DNA from: Amia ocellicauda
Taxonomy: Eukaryota; Chordata; Actinopteri; Amiiformes; Amiidae
Direction of reading: 5' to 3'
Assembly (NCBI RefSeq): GCF_036373705.1
Contig: NC_089853.1
Location: 124,001 to 188,000, forward strand
DNA length: 64,000 bases
In this document: positions 25,001-36,526 of the stretch, piece by piece
Numbering within the stretch: the stretch's first letter is position 1
How the letters are laid out: each line of letters begins with the position of its first letter
Position numbers and translations under genes: made by a program
Notes under the pieces: generated by a model
Told to the model about the DNA's origin: nothing
Seen by the model: the letters and a program-made list of their open reading frames with translations, nothing else
Databases searched by the model: none

Positions 25001-28000
25001 GACTAATGTATAATAAGACATAATAATAAGAATATATTTGGGATATTATGTAACCTCGTACAAAGACAAACATGACACTTCAACAACCCCCACAACAGAG
25101 TGAGAGGATGGACCAATCCCATCTCTCGCCATGCTCACACTGCACAAGACACGCCCACTGCCATTGGTCACACCCAGTGCTGGTGACCACACCCACTCTT
25201 GTCATCATGTCTCTCAGTCTGCAGTAGAAACAGGGCGAGAGATGAAGGGAGTATTGAAGACTGAGACAGAGAAAGGTATAGAGAGAGGGAGAGGTTGAGA
25301 GGGGAGGATGGAGTCAGGGAGACAGAAAGAGAGAGGCTCTAACTGTGCCCCCACATCAATGCAGGATGGTACAGTCCCCCAGTTCAGCCTGGTGATTGAC
25401 AGCTTGTTAGCCTAGCTTGTTAGTCTAATTACACTGTATTGGGTTGCCGAGTTAACGAGCTCAGCACTGAATAATTAACCAGGCCCTGAAACTGACTCCC
25501 CACACTGGCACACACCAGACACCGTGACCCCTCTCTCCCTCTCTCTTTCTCCCTTACTCCCTCTCTCTCCTACTCCCTCTCTCTCTCTCTCCCTCTGGCT
25601 CTCCCTCTCCCTCAGGCAGCTCTGCTGCAGGATTTCCGGGCCCTGCACGAGTCTGTGGAGCAGGCTGGGCTGTTCAAGGCTGACTTCTGGTTTTTCTGGC
25701 TGCACCTGGGCCACATTCTGCTGCTGGAGCTGGGGGCGCTGGGGCTGCTGTGGACCTTCGGTACCGGCTGGGTCCAGACGCTGCTCACGGCGGGACTGCT
25801 GGCCACCTCCCAGGTACTGTGAGAGAGAGGTGGAGGGGTGGAGGGAGATAAGAAGGGGAAGGGGTTGGGGGGTAAGGGAGGAGGGGGAGGGGAAGGCAAG
25901 AGTGAAGGTGAGAAAGAGAAGTAGAGTCTCTGTCCACTGCATTCATTTATCTCCTCTCTCTCCCTCCCTCCCTCCCTCTCTCTTTCTCCAGGCTCAGGCT
26001 GGGTGGCTGCAGCATGACTTTGGTCACCTGTCTGTGTTTAGGACGTCCCGCTGGAACCACCTGCTGCACAAGTTCGTTATCGGACACCTGAAGGTGAGAG
26101 TGGGGCGGCTGTGCAGTATAAGTATACTACAGTCTAGTGCAGTCCAGTAGATTTTACTATCTAGGATGTAGGACTTGTATTGTTTATTGTATATTTCCTA
26201 TACACTTGTGTAAACTGGAATTTGTAAACTGAATTATGCTCTGAACTACACTGTATTGTTGCACTCTTATGTTTTGTAAGTCGCTCTGGATAAGGGTGCT
26301 CTGTGCATTTGCCTATGTGTGTGTCTGACTCTCTCAAATTCAAATTCAAATTCAAAACAAGCTTAATTGGCATGAGATGTTTACACACAAGTATTGCCAA
26401 TGCAATTGGGTACATTGAAATTAAACACAATAACATTATATAGCTTTACAAATAATAAACATATAAAATTATTATACATGATTGATGTGCTGCGTTCTCT
26501 CTCCCACTCTCTTTCCTCTCAGGGAGCCTCTGCTAACTGGTGGAATCACCGTCACTTCCAGCACCACGCCAAGCCCAACATCTTCAGCAAGGACCCTGAT
26601 GTCAACATGTTGCACACCTTCGTCCTGGGGAAGACGCAGCCTGTGGAGGTCAACACACACACACTCAATCACACTCACACACACTAACACACTCTCATGT
26701 GTGTATTGGTCAATCGGACAGCCTGTTGTTTGAAAGCGTATGTTGTATTGTGTGTCTGTGTGTGTAATAGTGTGTAACAGTGTGTTTCTGTTTGTGTTGC
26801 AGTACGGAATTAAGAAGCTGAAGTACCTGCCCTATAACTACCAGCATCAGTACTTCTTCCTCAGTGAGTCTCTGTCCCCTCTCTGCTGTCCCTCTGTCCC
26901 CTCTTTGCTGTCCCTCTGTCTCCCCTCTCTAGGGTCCCTCTTGTCAGTGTGTCAGTCAGTCAGTCAGTGTACAGTGTGCCTGTACAGTATTAGGGGTAAT
27001 AATACCTCATTTCTCTCTCCCCCCAGTTGGACCCCCTCTCCTGATTCCAGTTTACTTCCACATCCAGATCGTCCAAACCATGATCTCCCGGCGGGACTGG
27101 GTGGTGAGTGGAGCTGCTGTCAGCCCTGCTGCTGCCACTGTTACAGTCACTGTCACTGTCACTGTCACTGCTGCTGCTGCTGACACAGCCGCTCCTGTGA
27201 TTACTGATACCACTCCAGTGTTGCTGCTGCTTATACTAATAATAATACTACAGCTTTAAACTGAACACATCAGTTGTCTTATGCCTCTCCTGTTCTCTCC
27301 ATTGCCTATCCCTCTCTCCCCCCCCCTCCCTCTCTCACGCCCTCTCCATCCCTCTCTCCTTCAGGACCTGCTCTGGTCAGTGACATATTACCTGCGCTAT
27401 TTCAGCTGCTATATTCCCCTGTACGGAGTCCTGGGCTCTGTTGCTCTCATCAGCTTCGTCAGGTAACTGACCGATACACTGACTGACTGACTGGCTTACA
27501 AATTGACCGACTGACTGATACACTGACTGACTGACTGACAGACACACTCACTCTCTCTCAGGTTCCTGGAGAGTCACTGGTTTGTGTGGGTGACCCAGAT
27601 GAATCACATTCCAATGGAGATCGAGCATGAGAGACACCAGGACTGGATCACCATGCAGGTACAGTACACAGCACAACACAACACTCTACAGCACCGCACA
27701 GCACAGCACAGCACAGCACACCCTATGCACAATGCATGCCCACCCTCCACAACACTCAGAACACGCTTCACAGCGCACACAAGATGGCGACTGACAGTGT
27801 CCTCCCCTATAGCTGGCTGCCACCTGCAACATCGAGCAGAGCCTCTTCAACGACTGGTTTAGTGGGCACCTCAACTTCCAGATCGAACACCAGTGAGTAC
27901 AAGCACACACACACACAGAAATCAGCACATCTGTATTGTGTCCAGGCTGCCCCAGTGCGTCACAGATTAAAAGAACAATATCACTTAGTGATACAAAATG

Positions 28001-28923
28001 TAAAAGCAAACCATTGGGCTCTGAGAAGAGCAGCACAGACTCCCCCGGCTCACAGATACAGCGGGGAGAGCGAGTCTCTTGGGGTCTGCGGCTCAAGGCC
28101 AGGCCAGGCAGCGTGCAGATCAGAGTGGTCTTCTACTGTGCTGCGTCTGCGGTCCTCCCTCGGGGACGGGGGTCTGCAAACTGGGCGGCCTAGTCTGTGC
28201 CTCGACGGCCCTGAGGGGTCAGACAGGATTGTACTGTCCTGTGCTCTAATACACTGGACTTAATGTGCTATATTGTGCTGTCATACACAGTAGAGTCCAG
28301 CCCTGCGATACACTGGACTGTCCTACGCTGAGCTGTCAGTCTGCACTGTCCTGTAGTAACAGCCTCCCTCCCTCTCTCTCTCAGTCTGTTTCCCATGATG
28401 CCCAGACACAATTACTGGCGCGTGGCCCTGCAGGTGCGGGAGCTATGCGAGAGACATGGAGTGCCGTACCGCGTCAAGGGGCTTTGGCAGGGCTTCACTG
28501 ACATCGTCAGGTAACACGCTGACCATGAATCACAGCGCACACATGCACATGCACATGCACACGCACACACACGCACACACACGCACACACACGCACACAC
28601 ACACACGCATGCAGTTTCAATTTTCTGGAGCTTTATTGGCATGACTGCTTAAGACAATATTGCCAAAGCAATGATAGAACATTCTATCAACAATTAACAT
28701 AAATTAAGACAAAAGTAAATACAAGAAATAAAATGTACGAATATATCACAATATACATAAACTAATCAACCACATTATAACATATGTACAGTATATACAC
28801 ACACACAGGTACAGTACTGCTGACCACTGCAGTTATATTAACCCCATGCACGCCCTCTCACTCTCTCACAGCTCCCTGAGGACGTCTGGAGATCTGTGGC
28901 TAGATGCATACCTCCACAAATAA
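17764..28923 (+). CDS. FADS2: FADS2 acyl-CoA front-end desaturase, complete (12 coding exons)
   Basis: Exons: 17764-17982, 24840-24950, 25616-25813, 25992-26093, 26523-26648, 26803-26863, 27027-27103, 27365-27462, 27562-27658, 27813-27892, 28385-28510, 28872-28923; all GT-AG, phases close, 448 aa (human about 444). The ATG at 17764 gives MGGGGQ, the usual fish FADS2 start. Visible: cytochrome b5 domain with HPGG (57-60) and AGEDAT; three histidine boxes HDFGH (184-188), HFQHH (221-225) and QIEHH (386-390), the di-iron ligands; C-terminus ending AYLHK. The FHIQ tetrad at 283-286 is the form linked to delta-6 rather than delta-4 activity in fish desaturases. It acts in the endoplasmic reticulum on C18 polyunsaturated acyl-CoA. 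Odd: a run of seven Gly at residues 14-20. Intron 1 (about 6.9 kb) is swollen by two CR1 copies and a minisatellite; other introns are short. No lesion seen. Confidence 0.97.
18130..18948. repeat. Minisatellite in FADS2 intron 1 (CAGTGACAGTGTG-type units)
   Basis: About 820 bp of short degenerate units mixing CAGTGACAGTGTG, TGTGACAGTG and TGTGTAACAGTG. Open frames on both strands (His-Cys-Thr-Val repeats) are artefacts. Confidence 0.9.
18980..19150 (-). repeat. ATT microsatellite plus SINE/L2-tail-like fragment
   Basis: A run of ATT (about 18981-19023) is joined to TTTCTTGACAGACGCC, the reverse complement of a fish SINE 3' tail (TCTGCTAAGAAAT with TAA repeats). The following 110 bp resemble 57403-57520, so the two belong to one dispersed family. 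Confidence 0.6.
19487..20560 (-). mobile_element. CR1-type LINE copy, minus strand, internally deleted
   Basis: Read on the minus strand it gives the endonuclease-RT linker ([12 protein letters not shown]) joined by a large internal deletion to [18 protein letters not shown], then [30 protein letters not shown] and FADDTKIGG, ending with the 3' tail at about 19487-19510. It also lacks a short block (KDLGVY) near 19760. The frames are broken between 20119 and 20140. It lies in FADS2 intron 1, antisense to the gene. Confidence 0.9.
21525..21600 (-). repeat. LINE 3'-tail fragment (TTTATTGGCATGAC family)
   Basis: AATTCAATTCAG...CTTTATTGGCATGACAT...AAGTATTGCCAGAGCA matches three other short fragments here (26337, 28616, 31989) and, reversed, the end of the LINE at 48100-48178 (GGTAATACT...GCCAATAAAA...TTGAATTTTAAATTTG). 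So these look like solo 3' ends of that LINE family or SINEs sharing its tail. Confidence 0.6.
21610..24645 (+). mobile_element. CR1-type LINE, longest copy (esterase remnant, endonuclease, RT, 3' end)
   Basis: The 5' part (about 21650-21770) translates to [19 protein letters not shown], which resembles the last block of the SGNH-esterase domain found in CR1 ORF1. A complete AP-endonuclease region follows, then the RT region, and the 3' end closes with TTCTTATG repeats at about 24620-24642. The 5' border is not sharp. Several stops and frameshifts make it non-autonomous. It sits in FADS2 intron 1 in sense orientation. Confidence 0.92.
21855..24553 (+). pseudogene. CR1 ORF2 (endonuclease plus reverse transcriptase), degenerate
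   Basis: Endonuclease motifs in order: [39 protein letters not shown] and [10 protein letters not shown] motifs in order: [45 protein letters not shown], then FANDTKIGG where the other copies have FADD, so one catalytic Asp is lost. Stops occur at about 22036, 22724, 22934 and 23424. The frame changes at about 24137 (1-nt loss shared by all four copies) and the remaining C-terminal region to about 24553 is readable only in other frames. Confidence 0.9.
26160..26310 (+). repeat. SINE 3'-tail fragment in FADS2 intron 4
   Basis: Contains TTTTGTAAGTCGCTCTGGATAAGGGTG, cited here only in part (TCGCTCTGGATAAGGG), the conserved tail shared by many fish SINEs and L2-type LINEs. Related tails are at 47690, 50060 and, reversed, at 50890. 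Confidence 0.6.
26337..26465 (-). repeat. LINE 3'-tail fragment (TTTATTGGCATGAC family)
   Basis: Begins with repeated AAATTC, then AAGCTTAATTGGCATGAG and AAGTATTGCCAATGCA; same family as 21525-21600. In FADS2 intron 4. Confidence 0.6.
28616..28760 (-). repeat. LINE 3'-tail fragment (TTTATTGGCATGAC family)
   Basis: TTCAATTTTCTGGAGC followed by TTTATTGGCATGACTG and CAATATTGCCAAAGCA, then AT-rich sequence. In FADS2 intron 11, directly after a CA/CG dinucleotide-rich stretch (28545-28610). Confidence 0.6.
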
Positions 28924-30095
28924 TCCTGCCCACCCCATCCATCTGTCTGTCTGTCCATCTGTTTGTCTTCCTTTCCTAGCTCTTAAAGCACAACACCCAC
29001 TCCAATCCAATCAAACAGCTGAGCAATCAAGACATTTTGCTTTTAAGCAATTAGGCAATCACTCAGTGCCAGTCAATAGAGCAGCTACTGACCCTTTTAC
29101 AACAGCCAGAGAGAGGAGGGAAGACAGGGATTATCTGTTCATAAAGTTTCCACTCATATATCAATAATCAGGGCTGTGATTGGCTAGACAATGTACCCTC
29201 TCATCTGATCAGGTGCTGTAATTGGCTTGTTTGCTCCTTTGTATTTTATAATGAATCCTGTTAATTACCCCAGCCCCCACACCCCCTCGTTTTACAGAGT
29301 CCCATCAGTGGCTTAGCCACTCCTACGTCCTGTCATGTGTCACAGCAGGCTGTGTGTCATTAGCCAGTCAGTCTCCTGGACAGGAAACAAGAAGCTGGAC
29401 ACATTTCTGCCTTCTCTGCAGCCCCAGTGGCTGTGTAGTCTTTGATAGTTTCTCTCGAATGTATTAATACTGAGACTAATTTAACTATGCGGTTATTTAA
29501 CGAGGAGTGTGGGTCTGTATGTGTGTGTTTTGGGTGTATTTGTATTTTGTTTAAAATACACAGTTTTAGTAATCCTGTCTGTCACAGTGCAGTGAGAGCG
29601 ACTGCTTCTCTGGAAGGTGTCCATTTTGTTTCAAAGTGACGACCCCTGCTCAAGCCCTGGGGTCAAAGGTCAGAGGGCCAGAAGCCGGGAGTCCCACTGC
29701 TTGCCTCTCTCTTTCTCCACATCCTCTGGCACAAAGAGAGGATGAGAAAGAGAGGGAGGGTGGCTCCCAGCCCCAGCCCTCTCGCCTTCTGTACCAAACC
29801 CGTCTCTCCGGGCTCTAGTGCTGTGTCAGTCTCTCTAACACTGAGCCTCTGCCATCTTAGAGAGGGGCTCAAACGGCCAAGAGGGGACGTCCCCACCCAG
29901 CATGGTTGCCTCAGATTCGATAGCAGAGTGAAAAACAAAAAAAAAAATCAAATACAAAAAAACAATAATACATAGTTATAGAGTAATATATATAAAAAGA
30001 AACACGTCAGTAGGATATGCAATACATTTGATAAGGAAAAAAAGAAATACAATTTAAACTGATTCTTCGGTCTTAGATCTTTAGAATGTTGTCAC
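28924..30095. other. FADS2 3' UTR and downstream spacer
   Basis: Follows the FADS2 stop codon. Mostly unique sequence with an A-rich stretch near 29930-30060. No canonical AATAAA was found close to the stop, so the FADS2 transcript end is undetermined. No gene seen. Confidence 0.4.
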
Positions 30096-30765
30096 TGTGG
30101 CACAGTGACACACTGACACACTGACACCCACACTGACAGTCACACTGACACCCACACTGACGCACTGACAGTCACACTGACACCCACACTGATGCACTGA
30201 CAGTCACACTGACACCCACACTGACGCACTGACACCCACACTGATGCACTGACAGTCACACTGACACACTGACACCCACACTGATGCACTGACAGTCACA
30301 CTGACACCCACACTGACACCCACACTGACGCACTGACACCCACACTGATGCACTGACAGTCACACTGACACACTGACACCCACACTGACGCACTGACACC
30401 CACACTGATGCACTGACAGTCACACTGACAGTCACTCTGATACACTGACACCCACACTGATGCACTGACAGTCACACTGACACCCACACTGATGCACTGA
30501 CAGTCACACTGACACACTGACACCCACACTGATGCACTGACAGTCACACTGACACCCACACTGACACCCACACTGACGCACTGACACCCACACTGATGCA
30601 CTGACAGTCACACTGACGCACTGACACCCACACTGATGCACTGACAGTCACACTGACAGTCACTCTGATACACTGACACCCACAATGACGCACTGACAGT
30701 CACACTGATAGTCACTCTGATGCTCTGATACCCACACTGATGCACTGAAAGTCACACTAACACAC
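30096..30765. repeat. Minisatellite (CACTGACACCCACACTGATG-type)
   Basis: About 670 bp built from CACTGACAGT, CACACTGACACC and CACACTGATG words arranged in higher-order blocks of roughly 60-120 bp. A Cys-Gln-Val repeat frame on the minus strand is an artefact. Confidence 0.9.
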
Positions 30766-31988
30766 ACAGACAGACACACCAACACACACAAAGACATGAG
30801 ATTACAGTGAAGCAGAAAGTTTGTGAGAGAGAGAGACAGACAGAGAGGGAGAGAAAGCAATCGTGAGAGAGATGGGATGGAAGAAAACAGGACCCTTACA
30901 GACAGACAGAAGGACAGACACACAGACAGCCCGTGTTTGTGTGTCAGTGTGTGTGTGTGTTATGCTTACAGTGCTGAGTAATAATAAGATCATTTCAAAT
31001 TACAATTTTCAATTTTTTTTAAATGTCTGTCTGTGTCTGGGAGAGAGGGGGGGTTCTTCATATGATGGTTACGCACAGGACTTAACTGCCCACCCACCTT
31101 AGACAAAGATAGAATAAACAACAATAAACAAGCAAAACAATTTAAACCAGACTCTGTGTATCTGTGTGTGTGTATGTGTGTGTGCGCGTGTGTGTGTGTG
31201 TGTGTACACACCATACTCTCTCTCTCAGTACAGATTAACATTCCAGTTGGTTTAGCATTTTGTTCCATTTGTAAGACTCGAGGGGGGGGCTCGGAGCTAA
31301 AATTGTGTGTGTGTGTGAGTGGGAGTGTTTGGAGGGGGTGGGCGGTTGTGTAGCAGGTGACTAGACCAGCGCTGAACAGTTTATTATTATTATCATTGAA
31401 CAATACAGTACAGCACAACACTGTACTGTGTGCATGTCCACACTATGACACACTTGTGTAGTGTGTGTGTACCAAGGTACGGCACAGTAATGCACAGCTC
31501 ACACACGCAGGAATGACAATCCGATTACAGAGGCTGATGCAGGCTCCTCTCACACCGGCTCTGTGAGCTCAGACCAACGGCCAGCTGGTCTACGGCCCAG
31601 TTCCAGGGGCTACGTGGTGGACCTGCGGACCCGTCTCAGAGCCGTGTCAGTGGCATGTCGCTCCGCTTACAACAGCAAGAGCCACTGGTTTCCTGAAGAA
31701 GAGACCCTGGTTTCCTGTCCTGAGAAACTCGGCTTCATTTTCATTCGCCTGTAAAGCCATAAAGTAAAAATCAGCGCCTCTAAGAGCAGAGCAGAGCGAG
31801 GGACCCGCCGAGCCAGAGATCCGGCCCACTGATACACGCAACAATGTGCACTAGTGACCACTTGGCTTCTGTCAGTAAAACTCAGCAGGGCGAGTGGCCT
31901 ATGAATGAATGGTCCCTCTTAGAAGGGAGCAGTAGTAGATATGATTGTATTTGTTCTGTGGCCTGTGAATCCCTAGTCCCCTCTCTCT
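30766..31988. other. Intergenic stretch without a recognised gene
   Basis: Contains short GA and TG repeats (30820-30860, 31160-31205) and a unique patch at about 31560-31860 with even base composition and open frames on both strands that I do not recognise. No FADS3 exon motif (histidine boxes, HPGG) is visible in any frame. Confidence 0.4.
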
Positions 31989-32060
31989 CAATTCAAAATC
32001 AATTCAATTAAAAAACCTTTATTGGCATGACTAATTGACTTCAGGGTTGCCAAGGCTTTG
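31989..32060 (-). repeat. LINE 3'-tail fragment (TTTATTGGCATGAC family)
   Basis: CAATTCAATTAAAAAACC followed by TTTATTGGCATGACTA and GGTTGCCAAGGC; same family as 21525, 26337 and 28616. Confidence 0.55.
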
Positions 32061-32204
32061 GTTACAGACCAGCGCTCAGGAACTGGGAAATGGGGAAATA
32101 CAGATGCAGAGCCCTCAGCCGGTCTCTCTCAGTCTGTGGTGAGGAAGTGTGACATGTTCTCTGCTGCCTGTGTGTCCTCCCCCAGCCGTGTTTCCAGTCT
32201 CTCT

Positions 32205-32243
<39 letters not shown>

Positions 32244-32885
32244 CCAGCAGTCCAGTCAAACAGACAGACTCTCCTGGCCGCTACTGGCCAGTCCTGGAAC
32301 AGCACCTAAACTTAGAATTAGAATAAATATTATTATTACAGAGCTCCCACGCTATACCTCTAACCTCATTTACCACCTGCTATTCTTTCTGAACAAAGGT
32401 CTACCAAAATGAAAACTATGTTATTGTCACCCATTATACCACCAAACAAACTGTCATATAAGCATTGTCACTCACCTCGTTGTAGCTCCAATTCTATACT
32501 GATCCATGATCACTGCTACAGCTCGTCAAGGTTCACTTGCACTGTTTAGCTTTTAGAAAAGAGTGACGGCTGTGATCCTGAAGACAGACAGCATTGTAAC
32601 CCATCAACGTTTCTGGTTGATTCGTTTAATCTGACGGGCTTTACACGTCTAAAATAAGCGACTTCTATCAACCACAATAACCTACAACTAACTAACTACT
32701 GTGACTAACCTACAAAACATCGCAGAGATTAGCTCCCACTGCTGTACACATATCACACTGTCAGTAATATTCCCGGTACTGTGGGACATAACGATTCCGC
32801 AGATACAAAGAGAGGTCAGGATTTACAGGACTTGGATTCCTTACTTCTGCATAAAATTCCCTACAACACACCGATTGTCCCCAAC

Positions 32886-33318
32886 GGCAGGCACATTACC
32901 CAATGACACACCTCTGTCCCCTACGACACACCTCTGTCCCCTACAACACACCCCCTGTCCCCTACGGCAGGCCTGTTCCCCAATGACACACCTCTGTCCC
33001 CTACAACACACCCCCTGTCCCCTACGGCAGGCCCATTCCCCAATGACACACCTCTGTCCCCTACAACACCCCCGTCCACTACGACACACCCCCTGTCTCC
33101 TACGACACACCTCTGTCCCCTACAAAACACCTCTGTCCCCTACGGCAGGCCCATTCCGCAACAACACACCTCTGTCCCCTATGGCAGGCCCATTCCCCAA
33201 CAACACACCTCTGTCCCCTACGATACACCCCCTGTCCCCTACAGCAAGCCCGTTCCCCAACGACACACCTCTGTCCCCTACAAAACCCCCATCCCCTACG
33301 ACACCCCCGTCCTCTACA
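32886..33318. repeat. Minisatellite (CCTCTGTCCCCTACGACACA-type)
   Basis: About 430 bp of CCTCTGTCCCCTAC and AACACACCCCCTGTCCCCTA words alternating with GGCAGGCCCATTCCCCAA, with unit variants of roughly 20-60 bp. It abuts the 5' end of the CR1 copy at 33325. Confidence 0.9.
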
Positions 33319-33324
33319 AGACTG

Positions 33325-35438
33325 GGAAAGCCCAGTCGGGACTACAGAAGCAGAAATAGAAATGGTTGAGATGGTAAATGACTGCTTTCTAACTCAATTT
33401 GTCAGGGAACCAACCAGGGAGAGTGCATGCATTGACTTGATATTTTCAAATGACCAAGATAGAGTCAGAAGGACACTAGTTAGAGAACCAACGAAAAACA
33501 GTGACCAAAATGGTTTAATGTAGGTATGCAAAAAAATATCAAGAGAAAGAAAATGTTGTATAGTGCATACAAAAGGGATAGGGATGAAACAAAATACAAA
33601 GAATGTGTTGAGCTGCAAAGAGATCTTAAGAAAGGGATCAGGAAAGCAAAGAGGGAAATAGAAAGAAACATAGCTCTTGGAGCTAAAACTAATGCAAAGA
33701 GCTTTTTTCAATATTACAACAGCAAGAGGTCAATAAAGGAGGAAGTGAAACAGATAAAGGGCAAAAATTTAGGTATCTTGGAAAACGAACAAGATGTGGC
33801 AAATGTTCTAATTGACTATTTCACAGAGGTTTTCACAAAAGAAAAGACAGATGACATGCCACAGGTTGACAATTAGTCCAGTCAAACCCTAAGAGAGATC
33901 AGGATAAATGAGGAGGAGGTACTAAAGGGACTAGCAGAATTAAAAACAAACAAATCACCTGGGCCAGATGGGATATTTCCAACAGTACTTAAAGAAATTA
34001 GGGAAATTATTTATAGGCCGCTAATTCAATTATTCCAAATGACACTTAGAACAGGGGATGAGCCAACTGACTGGAAGACGGCAAATGTCATACCAATCCA
34101 CAAGAAAGGGGACAAAACTGAGCCAGGAAATTACAGACCAATCAGTCTCACCTGCATCACCTGTAAAATGTTGGAGAAAATGATTAGACAGAAAATAGAG
34201 GAGTATCTTAATGAAAACCATATTCTTGGAGATAGTCAACATGAGTTTAGATGAGGCAGATCATGTCTTACTAATCTATTCGAATTTTTGAACATGCAAC
34301 TGCAGCTGTAGATCACGTGAAAGCATATGATATGATATACTTAGATTTTCAAAAAGCTATTGATAAGGTTCCACACCAAAGACTGATCCTCAAATTGGAA
34401 GCTGTAGGCGTTCAGGGTAATGTAAGTGGATGGATTATGAACTGGTTGATGTATAGGAAACAGAGGGTGTTGATTAGAGGAGTCGCTTCTAACTGGAGTG
34501 AGGTTGTTAGTGGAGTTCCACAGGGATCAGTACTAGGGCCTTTGCTTTTTCTAATCTATATTAATGATCTGAACTCTGGGATAGTTAGCAAACTTGTCAA
34601 ATTTGCAGATGATACTAAAATAGGTGGCTCAGCAGATACAATCTCGGCAGCACAGGCTATTCAAAGGGACTTAGATAATATTCAGTGCAAGGTATTACAT
34701 GCAGGTAACAAAAATGTCCACTATAATTACACTATGGGAGGAATAGAATTAGATGAAGCATCGCATGAGAAAGACCTAGGAGTCTATGTGGACTCCTCAC
34801 TTTCTCCATCCAAACAGTGTGGGGAAGCAATAAAAAAGGCAAACACAATGCTAGGGTATATTGTCAAAAGTGTAGAATTGAGAACAAGGGCAGTGATGTT
34901 CAGACTGTACAATGCACTAGTTAGAGCTCATCTGGATACTGTTGACAGTTCTGGGCTCCACACTTCAAGAAAGATATCGCTGCTCTAGAGGCAGTTCAGA
35001 GGAGAGCAACCAGACTTATTCCAGGTCTGAAGGGAATGTCCTACTGAGAGACTGAGGAACTGAACCTTTTCACCCTGAAACAGAGGAGACTATGTGGGGA
35101 CTTGATCCAAGTCTTCAAAATCATGAAGGGCATCAACCACATCAAACCAGAGGAGCTTTTCCAGATCAGCAGGGACACACGCACCCGGGGACACAAATGG
35201 AAATTGGGCTTCAAGGCATTCAAGACAGAAAACAGGAGACACTTCTTCACACAGAGAGGCGTCACAATCTGAACAAACTCCCCAGCGATGTGGCTGAAGA
35301 GACAATTTGGGAACATTCAAAAACAGACTGGATAGGATCCTTGGATCACTCAGTTATTAATGGACACCAAACGAGCATGATGGGGCGGATGGGCTCCTCT
35401 CGATTGGATACTTTCTTATGTTCTTATGTTCTTAAGAC
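33325..35438 (+). mobile_element. CR1-type LINE copy, 5'-truncated with internal deletions
   Basis: Begins in the endonuclease (homologous to 22290 of the longer copy), jumps after about 33455 to the linker, then continues through the RT ([39 protein letters not shown]) to the 3' TTCTTATG tail at about 35415-35434. Breaks: stop at 33874, stop near 34252, loss of the [10 protein letters not shown] block near 34685, and the shared 1-nt loss near 34927. The FADD catalytic pair is intact here. Confidence 0.92.
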
Positions 35439-36265
35439 AGGACCCTTTGCAGGAGCCCCTACCCCACTGGTTTTTGTTCCAACCAAGCTCTCAATTACTT
35501 AATTGAATTAGCAATCTGCTTAGATTTGACTTTTTAAATTATGTAATAAATAAGTTAATAAGTTCTTTACACAATTCTATACTTACCTTAATCCCCCTAC
35601 AGCTTACAATATTTAACAAGACAAGCCTTTGCACAGTGAATATTCTAAATGATTAATAAACAACTTTAAGAAATGCCCTCCGCACAACAGATGCCACACA
35701 GGGCTGCTCTCTGAACCCCCTGGGGAAGGAGAACCTCAGTGTCATCCACTGACAGGAACAAAGGAGACTCTGCAGGCACGACTGCTGCTAACACACAGGG
35801 AGAGAGAGAGAGAGGGAGAGGTCAAGGTCAAAGTCAAAGTCAAAGTAAAAGTAAATGTAAGGTCACTTTCTCTTTGTCTCTCTTTGTCTCTCCCTCATCG
35901 TCTTTTCCTCATTCACCTGCCTCCTTCTCTTTCTCTCCCTCACTCCCATATCTGTCATCCTCTTGTTCTTTCTCCCCATCTCTGCATCTCTCCCTCCCTC
36001 CTTCCCTGTCTCTCTCTCTTTCTCACTCTGTTCCTCTCCACACCTGTCCAGGTGAGCAGGACCTTGGGAATTAGCCAATCAGATTGTGAGTCTCGGCGGC
36101 ATGCAGGTACATCATAAACACACCTGTACAGAGAGAGGGAGGGAGGGTGGAGAGAGAGTGAAACAAACAGAGAGAGAGGGAGGGAGGGGGAGAGCTGTAC
36201 CCCTTGATGTGGGAGCCGTCGACATACAGACACTGATAACTGGATTCTGATCATTCCTCCTCCAC
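35439..36265. other. Spacer between CR1 copy and peroxidase gene
   Basis: Starts with TGGTTTTTGTTCCAACCA, a motif common in dispersed fish repeats. It then holds an AT-rich part and pyrimidine-rich (35870-36050) and GA-rich (36130-36195) sequence. No gene seen. Confidence 0.4.
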
Positions 36266-36273
36266 TATATAAA
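36266..36273 (+). promoter_or_regulatory. TATA box of the thyroid-peroxidase-like gene
   Basis: TATATAAA stands about 255 bp upstream of the ATG at 36527, in front of purine/CA-rich leader sequence. Position and perfect match suggest a transcription start near 36297; this is inferred. Confidence 0.6.
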
Positions 36274-36526
36274 CCCCTGCACTCACACACTCACACACAC
36301 TGGGACGCTGAGACACACACACTGAGACACTGAGACACACATACTGAGACACACACTCACACACTGACGGACACTGCGACACAGACAGATATACAGAGAC
36401 ACATCAGGACACACACAGGGGGACTGAGAGGAACAGGGAGATGCAACATCACACAAAGCTGCAGGGACATTGAGGACAACGACAGAGAGAAAGAGACAGA
36501 CACCTGGACAAACACACACTTCAGCA

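Noticed and set aside
28412-28642. Cys-Val-rich minus-strand frame near 28.5 kb
   Set aside because: Comes from a CA/CG dinucleotide stretch after FADS2 exon 11.
31560-31860. FADS3 exon remnant between FADS2 and RAB3IL1
   Set aside because: No histidine box, HPGG or desaturase exon junction is readable on either strand.
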